From NCBI RefSeq assembly GCF_032854445.1, contig NC_088302.1, positions 4,461,338 to 4,525,337 on the forward strand: a stretch of DNA of 64,000 bases, written 5' to 3'. Shown here piece after piece: positions 22,947 through 36,700 of the stretch. Every line of letters starts with the position of its first letter. Position 1 is the first letter of the stretch. The notes beneath the pieces are model-generated. The model searched no databases, had not been told where the DNA came from, and was given only the letters and a program-made list of their open reading frames with translations. The stretch is from Liolophura sinensis. Taxonomy: Eukaryota; Mollusca; Polyplacophora; Chitonida; Chitonidae. The position numbers and the translations under genes were made by a program.

Positions 22947-25900
22947 GGCTGCGTACCAGAACATTGGACAGTTTGATAGAATAAAGGATGGTGGACCAGA
23001 ATATGTGTTCGTGTACCAGAAGATTGGATGGTGTACCAGAACATAGATTTGTGTACCAGAGGAATAATGTACAAAAACATGAAACTGTGTTCCAGATAAG
23101 GGGATCACAGGTATGAATGATATTTACCCAGGTCCATAGTCATTGGCTATGCTCATTTTACATTTAAGTTTTCTGAGAATAACAATGCCTGCCCTCCATA
23201 GGGCAAAGTCTAGAGGGGTGCATGTAACACTCCAAACATGTAAAACAGTTCCCAGATTTGTGGCGACATCTGGAGGACTTGACTTCAAGTACATCCAACT
23301 TTAATTGTTGTGGGAGTCCATGAATAGCCAGAAGACTCCATTAATTCATCACTCATTCACTCACTGCTCAAGACTCAAGAAACTGGATGTTACAACGTCT
23401 GGTTTGTGGATTTTACAGAATCATGCCAACTATACATCAATATTTTTTACATTTCTCGTGATAATGTTAGCATACTGTACCACGGTGATCTCTGTCATTC
23501 CAAGTAAGGGTTGTTTCAATATTGTCTGACAAGTGGTTGTTAGTTTTTAAATTTGTTTAAATAGGTTTAAATGGAAAAAGGTATGTTTTACTATCGAATA
23601 TATTATTACGGTCTTAAAACAGTTATTTATTCACATTTGAAAACTTTTGAAAAAAAAAAAGACTTGCCTTTATTATTTCGAGAGATGAAAACAATTACAC
23701 TTTGTGATTGCTATATTTGCTTTTGTTTCTTGAGTAATGATGCTGTAAATTATTGCGACAGTTATGAAATGTGTATTTCAAATTTCCCATAGCAGGTGAG
23801 CAGTCACTCAGCTGCTGAGATGACTGAATGAACTTACTGATTTCCTTATTACGTGTTGTAATACGCATTTGTGTAAATCTGAAAATATAAAAAATTAGGA
23901 GTCAGAAATATTAAGTATTGAAAAGTGAAAGGAAAAAAAGAAGAAAAATGGAGCTTATGAAAAAAATTTGTGTTAATTTTCACTGACATATTCATGCCTT
24001 TCAACAGTTTTGTGCATCTAATTGGGTTTTTTTCACTAAAAGCCTCAGCATACAATGTCCCTTTGCTGGATTTTTGATTCAGATAATAAAATTTGACTTA
24101 TTTATGAATATATATTGAAGTAATTACTTGACACGTCTTTTCAAATTACTCCACCCAGTCAAATTTTAATATGTATTATTTTTTGGATGACAGGATTTTT
24201 TATCAGTGTTTTTTCTGGACAGTATATTTGCTGGTACCAAGTAAGAAATCAGCCTTGCCTTACATACTAGAAGATTTCATTGCACTATTTTCTTGGTCAT
24301 CACAAGTGTTTTATTAATCTCTTGTGGCTTCCATTGTAATCTTTGACATGGTTGAGACCCATCATCTCTTGTGTGTGTGTGTATATATATATATATAGTT
24401 TGATTTTAAATGTCATGAGATTATGAAAACTAACTATATATCACCATGATGTCTATCTCTGGATCTGGTGCTAGTACAGCTGCTATGTGAATAGACAGAC
24501 ACTTACAGAGAGTGTAGACTGTGTTATCTCCCTTGTTTGAAGTCTGCGCAGTTTAGGTGAAAGTGTCTTACATTCTTACATTCTCATCTCTCTCACTGTT
24601 TGGATGTGGTGAGTGATAATGAAATTTACTGCGCAGAGGAAGAGCATAGCCAAAGTGACTTGACATGTCAGGATGGTTTTACAGTTCGGTGTTGATGTTC
24701 CTGTACATGGATATATCATAATTTATATTGCTACTGGTTTTAAACATGTTAAATGTTTGAAAGTATTTTTATACTTAAAGAAGAGCTTGGCAAAGTTTCT
24801 TGTGCATTTTATTATTTTAAAACTTAAAATTTAGAGTTGACTGTGACAGTGAATAGTTACAGAGTTTTATTGAAGTTGTGTGTCATCTTAATGTACATGT
24901 AAACACTATCATTTTGCTCTGTTAAATCACATGGTGAAGTGGTGCATAGATGTTTGCTGGGGAAATCATTTGGGGCCATTTAAATTGTGTGTTTTGACAG
25001 TATTGTAGATACAAATATGCTAATTATCAAACACCATTGCAAGGAGAGAGCTGTTTCTATTTACATTTAACTGTGAAAGTTGTCATCAGTGAAAGCTTAA
25101 TATTATGTGTAAAATGTTTTGTATTGTACATCCTTTAGACATGTTTATTCACGAAAACATGATAAGAATATTATAGAATTATTCAGTTGAAATATAATAA
25201 AAAAATAAAGTAAAAAAACAAATGCAGGAGTGTAAGTGGTACATACATAGTTTAGACGAAAGTTTTGTCATCCAGTATACATTGTACTTGTATAAACTTG
25301 TTTTCGAATGTAGACAGATAGATAGATAGATAGATAACAAACTGTTTGCTAAGCAAATGTCACTCACAAAATCCTCTTGAGGTGCGCAGGTATGTTTTCA
25401 GGATTAAGAATTCCAGAATTATTAAAATGAAAATTAATAGCTGCATACAGTCATAAATGTTATTCTAATGGGCTCTATGCCAAGAGTCTTGAAAACCAGG
25501 TGTACATGTTTATGGTGATACTTGATGTATGAAGAGGTAGGACAATGTTTTATTTTTTGCACACCTGCTAAAAGGCCCAATCCTTATAATGTTTTTGACT
25601 TGATGCAGTTGTTTGTATTTGCATACAAGGTCACTGTTCACATTTTGTTAAGGGTGTGTTGTATTTAAATGACTTGCGTCACTTCTAATGGTGTTTAGTG
25701 TTGATGACATCATTCAGATACTAACAATACGTTTTGTGCTATGGTTATGCTGTGTGAATATATTTTCTGGATTCTGTTGGCCAGTAATGAGCAGAAGCAT
25801 TTACATTTATTGTCAATGTTATAGAAGTGAATATTGTTGATTAAGTTTGCAGCTTGTTCTTTTTATGTCTGTGTAATGCAGGCCTTACATCCATCATTAG

Positions 25901-28900
25901 AACTGTTACTAGCTACATAAGTATTGCAGGGTATCAGTTGCATTATTCCACATTAACTCAAAGGTGAATTAAAAAATTAACAAATATTATCATTGTTAAT
26001 TAGACATTTGTATACGCTTGGCTCCAAATACACAACATTTTCCAGGTATTGCAATCAGTGTGTGCTAAAGTGATTTATAAAGAGAGGGAGACAACAGGCA
26101 CACCTGAATGTTACCACATGTCATTGAAAGGCTTACCTGACATTAAACAATTACGCAGCCTTTGTGTTATTTCACCATATCCATTACACATACAAACATT
26201 TGGGAGAACATACTTAACAGTACCCTATTTCCTCTAAAGTTTGGGACACCTGGTCGGCTCATTTTAGCCAATATAGATGTATTTGCAGTGTAGAAATACT
26301 GAGTTTCTTTTTTCTCACGTGGTTAGACCATCTAATGAACAACATACTCATATCTTTACTTTTCCAAAAGGCTGGTAAAGATATGTAATATTCTAATTTC
26401 AACACTACTATCTGTCCAAAATTTTAGAATTAGGGTGGGCAATAAATTAATGCAGGCGGCTACACGGTGCAAATGCTGCATCTTAAAACAGTAAGCTGTT
26501 GTTCAGTTACTGATTCACGCCATTAATTCACCCCCCTAATTGCATGTTTTGTCTCCGCTTAAAGATTGATCTAATTGCTGGCCACTTGATGTACATATCT
26601 TATACATGACAACAGTGAGAAAGTCTTTATACCATAGGACTTTTATGTTGATTTTCATCTGTCATAATGATACCTTCAATGTGTGCACTGTAAACATGCA
26701 TCAATGTATAGAAAATGTGTGTTGGTATTCTGAACAGGTGCACTAATATGTAAGTACATATGTTGTTGGATATGTGTAATGTGCACTGGTGTGTAAGTAC
26801 ATATGGTATTGGATATGTGTAACGTGCACAGATATTTAAGGATTTGTACCTAGCATATTTAATTATGTGTACATGTACTGCTATATTTTCAATTTTCTGA
26901 ATCAAGATGTGTTAACGTTGAAACTGCACTATTTTTGTTATGTCGTGTATTTGAGGATGAAGGTTGGTTATTACAATGGCTTTACTCATTTTCACGTCCA
27001 ATATCCATGTACTGTTTGGCTCATCATTGTCAGAGGTCAGCACGCTGTAACAGGGGAGTTTGGAGTTCGAACTCTGTTTGTCGTTGCAGGTGAAAACAGT
27101 CCTCCTGTACCATGTGACTTACCAAAAATGTCATACAACCTTTGTAGACATTCACAGGTTCAGATGTTCAGCTCCTCAGTTTTCCCCGCCATTTATCTTC
27201 TCTAAAGAATGATTTGTCAGGCTTTTTTCAGACAGCCATGTTATAGTAAACATGAACCCGAAACACTTCATTGACATTTTGGACAGGTCACATGATACAG
27301 TAGGAGATCTGTGGAGCCTGTGTAGGAGGTGTTACGGACTGGTCACTAATGTATTGTCTATAATTGAGGACCCCAGAACTTGAGGGCAACATGCAGTTCA
27401 TGTCAGGTGAAACTGTGCACTAGAGCAAGATTTGCTCCTGCTCAAATGGTTAGTCCTATCATTTTGAAGAACATTCACATTGAAGTGGGAATTCCCATTA
27501 CATGAGCTGTGTCCATCTTGGGATTGGGGTTGGCTGTTTCTAAATGTAGTCTCAGATGCGTGATAATAGTGACGGATTTACCTCATTCTGCATAACCATC
27601 AGTTCAGGCTTACCATAGCCACAGCCTTCAGCTAGATTTATACTCTGCATGTTATAGTGTTGCCAATTAATTACTCAAAGTGTGTTCCTAAGCACCTGTG
27701 TTTTGAGACTGCAGTAGAGTTTGACTTACCTGTCAAAATGTGGGTTAAAAGGTTCATGTGGAGAATAATTTATTAAAGTAGCAGCCTTTTCACCCTCCAA
27801 GCTTTCAGTAGCCAGCATGTGGTTACTTTAGTGCCCGTATCATTTTTCTGTGTTCTTCCTTCTCCGTGTGAATATTAACTCGCGTGTAACTTGATGTCAG
27901 TGTCATTTTGGGCCACATTGCCATACTAGTACATGTTAACTTTGTAACTTGCTACACCAATGCAGGGTTAATAGAAAGTTTAAATCTTGTAAAGAGCTGT
28001 TTTAACCCTTTGTCATGGTTTTATGTTTGCTTGGTTTGGGTTTGATCACTGTTTCAATAAACATTTGTTTCCTTGCTTCATGAAGATTTTTGTTATTAAA
28101 TTAGTCCTAGTGAAGAGTTGTTATCTGCTCCATACATAAGAACTGTTCACGTATTGGTGGAGAAAACCAGACTGAGCCTCCCAAATTCACACAGCCTGCC
28201 ACCTCTAGAGATCATTTAGTGTCCAAATTCACTAGTTCAGTTAAATGTTGAGGTCTGTTTTCAATAATTTCTGACATTTACTTGTTGAGGCAGGTAAACA
28301 TCAGAAATTGTTGAAAATGGACCTTGACATCTAGCTTGATTAAGCAACAAATTCAATTAAATGGGTGCGATTGCTAACTTTTTCCTGTCTACACAACCCA
28401 GTTCCAAGCTATGTGAAAACATCATTTTTACTGTTACCCTGCAGTGCTTGTGAATTACCTCTTTTGTTAAGACAAGTACAGCTCTATGATAATGATGACA
28501 TATGACAGAAACCATAAGTTTCAGCCAGACAGTGACACCTCAGTGCTCACAGATCATTACTGTCCACCATTGGAACGGAGAAGGCAAGTGAACAGATGAT
28601 TAACCCGGCTTGAGCATAGACAATCATGAAGTAGCCTCATTTCCACCCCAAAACGCCAGGACAGCAACATTCTTCCTCTAGGTTCCCGTAACTCTTTTTA
28701 CACTAGGGTAGATAGTTTTCATTTTCCTACATTTGGACAAAACTGTCCGGAATCAATACCTTGTACACGGTTCACATTACTGACATCCAGGTTCATTTGA
28801 ACTAGTGCCCAATCATTTAACTGACCGTACAGTGCACTTTTCGCATGTCAAACCATTATTGTCCAGGTTCTTTTAAAAACTGACCTTTCGTGACGTCAGC

Positions 28901-29430
28901 CTATTTTTAGTGAGTCAAATCACAAACCAATCCTTCCTGTACGAACTGCCAGCAGGCTCTATTTAATCAACCATTAACATTACACATTATATATAACAAA
29001 TGGGACTGGCAGTAACAAAGTGACAGCATAATTTTGTCAATTGATGACAGTATCACACCTTCCCCACATACAAGAAAGTACAAGAAATAAGTGAATCTGT
29101 TGCCTGTTACAATCCTTTGGTGACTGTTTTAATATATTTTTTGAAATGTTTTTAAACACCATACTGAAGACTTTTCCCCTATATGATGGCAGTCAGTTTT
29201 ATTGGTGGAGGAAAGTAGCGCACTCAAGGTAAACCAGCAACATGTGATATGCTACATTTCCCAGGTGTGATGTACGTCACAGAGGTGGAATACAGGTGGT
29301 CTTCAGCAAAAATTAAACTGTGCAAACTGCTAATTACCAAAACATTTTAGTTTTACTTTGCTAAACGCATTACATTAACAAATCAGATCAGTTGTCCAGA
29401 AATGTATACTTTATACATTGATCACTTTAT
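22947..29430. other. SLC7 3' UTR and spacer to RanGAP1, 6.5 kb
   Basis: No coding gene recognised. The first about 120 bp repeat a GTGTACCAGAA motif loosely. AT-rich and micro-satellite sequence follows (TG/TA at 24370, TAGA at 25313) with a dispersed repeat copy at 26222-26460. AATAAA hexamers occur near 22981, 24086 and 28056. On the minus strand AATAAA near 29195 could end the RanGAP1 transcript. Confidence 0.55.
26222..26460 (+). repeat. Dispersed repeat, copy 2
   Basis: It shares TTTGGGACACCTGGTC, TTAGACCATCTAATGAACAA and GGCTGGTAAAGATATGTAAT with copy 1 at 1488-1670, plus AGAATTAGGGT downstream. No coding capacity or clear termini. Confidence 0.8.
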
Positions 29431-29439
29431 CAGTTGAGT

Positions 29440-30350
29440 ATTTGCTCTGATTCATGGACTGTACAGGCTGGTGAATCTACAGTTTGATCTAACTGATGCA
29501 TTTCACTGACTGCTGTCCAATTTGCTCTGAATCACTGGCTGTGCAGGCTGGTGTAACCACAGAATAATGTCCATTTTGCTCTGATTCACCAAGCGTACAG
29601 GCTGGTGTAACCACAGAATCCTGTCAAATTTGCTCTGATTCACGGAGTCTACAGGCTGGTGTAATAACAGAATAATGTCCAATTTGCTCTGATTCACCGA
29701 GTGTAGAGTCTGGAATAATCACAGAATAATGTCCAATGTGCTCTGGTTCACTGAGTGTACAGGCTGGTGTAACAACAGAATAATGTCCATTTTGCTCTGA
29801 TTCACCGAGTGTACAGGCTGGTGTAACCACAGAATAATGTCCAATGTGCTCTGGTTCACTGAGTGTACAGGCTGGTGTAACCACAGAATAATGTCCAATT
29901 TGCTCTGATTCACTGACTGTACAGGCTGGTATAACCAAAGAATAATGTCCAATTTGGTCTTATTCACTGAGTGTACAGGCTGGTATAACCAAAGAATAAT
30001 GTCCAATTTGGTCTTATTCACTGAGTGTACAGGCTGGTGTAACCACAGAATAATGTCCAATTTGCTCTGATTCACCGAATGTACAGGCTGGTATAACCAA
30101 AGAATAATGTCCAATTTGGTCTTATTCACTGAGTGTACAGGCTGGTGTAACCACAGAATAATGTCCAATTTGGTCTGATTCACCGAGTGTACAGGCTGGT
30201 GTAACCACAGAATAATGTCCAATTTGCTCTGATTCACTGACTGTACAGGCTGGTATAACCAAAGAATAATGTCCAATTTGGTCTGATTCACTGAGTGTAC
30301 AGGCTGGTGTAACCGAAGTATAAAGTCCAATTGGCTCTGATACAGGCTGG
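29440..30350. repeat. Minisatellite, 54-bp unit, about 17 copies
   Basis: Unit: GTGTACAGGCTGGTGTAACC then ACAGAATAATGTCCAATTTG and CTCTGATTCACCGA. Because 54 is a multiple of three, both strands stay open over many copies. It lies just downstream of the RanGAP1 stop codon on the minus strand and may be in its 3' UTR. Confidence 0.95.
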
Positions 30351-30688
30351 TGTAATTACAGTATAAAATCCAATTTGGTCCAATTCATGGACTGACCAAA
30401 TTACCATACTGACCCATCAGTTTCAGATGATGTGTATCACAGTACCTCACAGTCAGTATAGCAGACTTATTATATTCACCAGAATCTGACAGACATCAGG
30501 ATAAATGTGGTACACAAGTATCTGTCATGTCCTGATGGGTGCACAAATATCCATCATCACCAAAATACATGAATATCCTTCATGACCAATGTACACAAAT
30601 ATCAGACTTGACATCAGTACAAAAACACCCGTCATGACCGCAGTGCACAATATCTGTCATCAAAATGGCATACCTATATCCATTAGAA

Positions 30689-30758
30689 TCAGAAAGAATA
30701 GAGCATCTGTAAGAGCTGATGTCTGCCATGTGACGCCTTCTCCAGGTTAGGGTGAGGT
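30689..30758 (-). CDS. RANGAP1: RanGAP1 exon 17 (C-terminus and stop)
   Basis: Acceptor TTTTTGCAG. It completes Lys and encodes [20 protein letters not shown] then SF and TGA at 30691-30689. The KP--LE-A--RH-LLQ-LY pattern matches the RanGAP1 C-terminus. Confidence 0.93.
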
Positions 30759-33700
30759 CTGCAAAAAGAAAACATACAAGATCTGATTACTGTAGTATTA
30801 AACATAACTCAAATCCATAAACTATCTGCATGTAGAAATTTTATTTAGAAAGAACATCAAGCAAGTACATAATTCTTCACACGAACTCCTACAGATCAAA
30901 ATCAATATCGCTATCATGCTGTTAGAAAGCCTACCTAGAGGTTATAATCATCTTGCTGGTAGACAGCCTAGAAGTTATAACCACCTTACAATATCTTTGT
31001 GCTATGTTAGTAACTTTTCAGAATCAATTGTAAAGTTACCGACACTTTACCTTCTTGGCCAGCAGTGAGATCGGCATTCATGCAGGTTAAGGTGAGAGGG
31101 ACCTCTCACAAACTAATGCAGATGAAACAGTTACAGATTTTACAGTAGCTGTTAGAATGAGTATGCATCAGGCCTGTCGACTCAATGGTGCCACTGGTAG
31201 CTGTGTAAAATCATGTCCACAAGCTGTGTTAATTTGTGCAAGCCCCCACCTTGTCTTGCTTAAACCTTCGTGAAATTGAAAGACTCCTGAAAAGCTAATG
31301 CGGCTTATGCTATGTGAAAGTTATCAGACTCACTTGCAGATGAAGGCGAGGAGGATGTCTCGGGCGGACTTGGTGAAGTAAGGCTGCTGGACGACGTGAG
31401 TGAGGACTAGCAGGGGACCAGTTATATCACTCGGCGCTTTGTACTTCTTGTCCTCACCCTGAAATGGGCCATAAAACACTCATTTAATGTGGACAGCCCT
31501 TCTGACCATTTGCTCTCTACAAAAGGTAGTGCTTCTTTTCCACTGGGGCAGGAACTTTGTCTTCCAATCTCTTTAACTACCTGTCTCTCTCTGTTTTTAG
31601 TCGGTCTATAACCTTAAGTCTGAACACTTTGTGTGTAGAAACCCCAACTCAATTCACACAAAGTTTGCATGACACATCACTGATCTACAATTATCAAATC
31701 ATTACATAACGGAATCAAAACAGGCAGAAGAAAATGTCCTTCCTATACACATCTGATCACTTTTTACCTGTAGACCTATGCATATGTTGAACTTTATATA
31801 TAGTAAAAACAAACTGAGAACAACACTTAATATACTAACAGTGAGAATAAGTTTCCTTCCATAATATCCCTAATAAACTGAACTATGCTTTTCTACAATA
31901 GAGGTGAAAAGTTGAGACATAAGACCGAAAAAGAATGTAGATGAATGACATGAAGCAACTTGCCTTGATCAAGCCCAGATAAACAAGAATAGCATTGGAG
32001 ACTTGTACACCTTGCTTCTCTGGATCTGACTTCATCACTTCAGATAACAGTTTATCTGCAGACACAAATCAGGCAAAGTTTTCACAACTGTCATGCCTAA
32101 TCATGATCAGTCACATTTTGAAGGTTTTCATTTCAAAAACAGTCAATTACAAACACGCAACAACTACAGCTCACTCGACCTAAACCAATTACACTCATAA
32201 CATAATGGCTTATCTCCTTGTACTTTACTGGATCAGCAGCTGATACATATACCCTGATTCCTCACAAAAGGTCTACTTGGGGAATTCCCTGCGACATGAA
32301 CCTTTACAACTGTGTCAACCAATGAAACACGGCTATATATCAGCTGTATACTGTACCCATATTTTACCCAAAGAGTGACAGTGTCTAAACAGGGGTTTGA
32401 AATGTTTTGTGTTTTCAAACTTGCAGCTGGAAACCCACTGGCAGTAAGTTTACACGCTTGCACATTGATATGTCTGACAAGTAGGGAAAACGTAACAACA
32501 GTATAGCCTTCCAACATCTCCAATGAACTGGTTGATCAGTTGTTGTTGTTGTCATGATTTTGAGTCGGTTAACAACACAAAAACACAGTGACTTTCCACA
32601 GTCAACTGGCACACATACAAGCTGAAATGCTAAAATTTCTTTTTATTTATCTCCTTCACACTGCTTTCACGTGGAGTCAGACTTGCTGTTGGAGCTTTAA
32701 GTAGGATCACATAATTGTAAACCATCCAATAATATTTTGTGTCTGTATTCCTCTCTGATATAAACTGGGTCACAAATCTATTTTAAAGGAGAATCAAGGT
32801 ATATTTATCAGCAAATGATCGTGTCAATTCATTATTTATATGATTGGTGTTTAAGGCCGTACTCAAAAATATTTCACTGATACGCCGGTGGCCATCATTA
32901 TGGCAGGAGGAAACGCCGGTGGCCATCATTATGGCAGGGGGAAACCAGGCAGAGACCGGTGGAAACCCACAATCCTCCTCATGTAGCTGGCAGACCTTCT
33001 CACGTATGGGTGGAGAAGACTTCCACGATATCTTCCTTTTACAACCACACTGATAGGATTTATTTCATATTTCAACATGTATTTAATTTAATGGCTATCC
33101 ATCAATTCATCCATTATACATGGTTGCCACCGCTAAACCCAATCCATCTTGTGGAGATGCACATACCCACCACAAATGGAGAAACCTAATGTAGTTTGTT
33201 TGAGGTTAATTGTAACAATCAAACATAAAGCCATCAACACAGCTTGGGCACTGTCCTATTACAAGAGAAAGCTTATTCTTTCCAGTCACAATGTTCAGGG
33301 ATCTAGGAAATCACATTTATCTTCTGAGACAACCAAATCACACTCTTAACCAACCCATTTCTGACTAAACTGCTGTGGCAGTGGCGTGAGGTCAGGAATG
33401 GAACTGAGCAATATGGTAATGAACCTGCGTTTTAGTACAACAATGTGGTTGCTGTGAGTTCAAATCCAGCTCATGCTAGCTTCCTCTCCAGCCGTAAGTG
33501 GGAAGGTCTGCCAGCAACCTGCGGATGGCTGTGGGTTCCCCCAGGCTCTGCTCGGTTTCCTCCCACCATAATGCTAGCTGCTGTCGAATAAGTAAAACAG
33601 TCTTGAGTACTGCATATAACACCAATCAAATAAATAATTAAATAGTACAACATTCAAGGGGAATAACTCTCATTAACAAAGTGTTTACCTGCACAATCAC

Positions 33701-36700
33701 ACGCAGCATCTGTTGCTTTCTTGTTGCCAGGGGAAACAACTAATGAAATCTACAAACAAAAGAAGATAATACACAATATCTTCACTAGAATAACCTTTGT
33801 TTTACGCAATTATCACCAATAAATAAAATTACAATCCTCAAACATATGGAATAGGGGCCTCCGTGGTTAGCATACCAGCACAGCGAAAGGACCAGGGAGT
33901 CTCTCAGCAATGCTGTCACTGTGCGTTCTAGTCTCAGAAGTTTTGCTAGCAACCTGTGAAACGATCATGGTGGCTCTGCCCTGTTTCCTTCTACTACAAT
34001 GCTGGCTGCCGTCATATAAATGAAATTTCAATCAAACAAATCCAACATTACCATTTACTCTCTTTTAGGTAACAACAGTTTTTGTTAGATGTTGTTGTTG
34101 TTTCACAAATCTTGTTTACATCACTGCAGAATGTGAGTGACAACTCCATTACTGGTACTTACCCTGATCAGAGTGCTGACAGCAGTATCCACATCATGGG
34201 CCTGATTCTGTGCAATGTAAACAAGTCAGATATGTGGCAATCATTCCTGGGCTACAAGATCTGTCTGGCTTACACAACAACAGGCTGAGGTTACTCATGA
34301 AAAAACATTTCCCTTGAAATTACGCAGTACAGTTCTTCAATGCGAGACTTTGTACAATTAATTACTGTGATTTCAAAAATAATGTGGACTCTAGTAACCA
34401 GAAAACTGTTTGCTCCTGAGGCAGAAAGTTTACATGTACATACATACACACAGTGGTAGTAAATTCACTGTACCAGTTGTGAACTCACCCCAAGTTCAGC
34501 TAGAATAGCATCCGCTCGGCCTGCCCCAAGCTGTAGCAACTTTGAGGGAGAAGGAAACTGCAAGAAATCCTTAGCATTTCCAGTCTGTCAGACAAAACAG
34601 AAATGTTACGATACCTGTATCATGTGTTGCACTAACAGTGTGGCACAAAACACCTGTTCATACTTATCAAATTTCCATTTTGTCTGAATGAAGGAATCAA
34701 TAACTGGAAATACGTTAGTCATAGAACATGTTTGAGCCATGAAATATTTATGGTTTTTGATACAAGGATGAAAACATCCAAAATCAAAATGGCACCGGCA
34801 AAAAATGACACTGTTATGGAAAGCTGATATGAAAACAAAAACAGGTCAAATTTGAAAACCATGTTTAATATTTTTAAGAATACCAGGATATATATATATA
34901 TATCCTTATCATTTGTAAACCCATTTAATCTTATGCCACTGGCTGTAGCCCTGATATTCAATAACAGCTTTGCCAGCAATGCTATCAAACAACTGAAATT
35001 TATTATCAACAGTGGTGAATATCTCTACAAGTCAACCAGGAATCATGTGTGATAGATGCAATAATGAGAACCACATGGAAAACACTCTAACCACAATACC
35101 CATAGAGTACCTAACTTTCATTTCCTTTTACATTTTTAACAGTTAAAAGTATGCCTTAAGATGGATATCAGGACGTTTCTGCCAAATGAAGAGCTTGCAG
35201 TATCTGTAGAATGCATGATAATGTCACCTACATGTAGGTCTATTTCCCTCATCAGGATCAAGTATACAACATACACTATATGTGGGGAGGTTTGCCCGTA
35301 ACCTGAGGATAGTCAAGGCTCTCCCTAGCCCGGTTTCCTCTCATTATAATGCAGGTGAACCGTGAAATAGGCTTCAGTACAACATAAAACACCAATCAAA
35401 TAAATATATATATATAGATCAGACATGTACATTGAGAACATTGAGCAACAGTGAGAAATCTGACCCCATAAATAATGGCCAGGAGGACGCTGATTTCATT
35501 TCAACATATATCAAGCCCCTTAATATCAGAATACAGTACAAACGTGATCAGTTTGACTGCCCTTTACGACTGCCCTTTACTACCTTAAAACAGTCAGTGT
35601 AATTAGTGGTCAAGTTTGGACTTCACTCCCATTTACCACGTAGCTCACAAAACACCTGATACAAAGACAATCGCTATTTCATTGTGGTTGACTGTTAAGA
35701 AAATCAGCTTGTAGGAAGACACTCCTCGGTGACCACCACCATTGACAGAAAGTTCACCTGTTTACTTTGGGTGACTGACTCTCCCTTCACCTGTAAATGA
35801 GGGTGACTACCACCACAGACAGAAAGTTCACCTGTTTACTTGGGGTGATTGACTCTCCCTTCATCTGTAAATGAGGGTGACTACCACCACAGACAGAAAG
35901 TTCACCTGTTTACTTGGGGTGATTGACTCTCCCTTCATCTGTAAATGAGGGTGACTACCACCATAGACAGAAAGTTCACCTGTTTACTTGGGGTGATTGA
36001 CTCTCCCTTCACCTGTAAATGAGGGTCGTTAACTTCATTCCCCTCTGTGTCGTCCTCGCCTTCTTCAGACTGAAACATACAACGCAAGTACATATACAAT
36101 AAAATAGTGTATAATAAATTTGTTGAAATATTATTAAGTGTGACTTTAAATAATAATCAATCAATCTGAATATCGTCATAAGTACATCTATGCTTCAAAC
36201 ACTAAAATTAAAATATGGATAAAAAACCCCAAACAATTGTATCATAAAGCTGCTTGTTTATCATCAGAATACTTTCAGTAATACCATTACACGTCGTTCT
36301 TTCTGGTTTAACTATAAATTAATCTGTTACTAAAATCCATATTTTTTACTTTAAATCAGTGAAATTTTTATATTGGATTCAGCAATATAATTTAAGAACT
36401 TTAATAAGTTCTGTTTAGAGTATTCATCCTCTGAATACAGTCATCCACCTTTCATTCCTCACCAATCAACCAATCAACCAATCACTCTCCAGTACAGAGG
36501 GGCGATTTACTGTTACTGATATGAAAAGTTCACATAATGTTTGATGGACTTCATAATAATACGGCCAGTTTCATGAAGCTCACTTAGCTCAGTAAGCCCT
36601 TAACTACCATGACAAAGTATGTTTTTTTCAGTCTTAATTCAGCTACAATCAGTTATATTGAGTCTTATTTCCTTGTCCTGACCTCTGAGTTGTGATCTGA

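Noticed and set aside
31331-31334. TGA after AFICK as the RanGAP1 stop
   Set aside because: AAG TGA overlaps a strong donor (AA|GTGAGT), and the next exon at 30758-30689 supplies the conserved C-terminus in frame.
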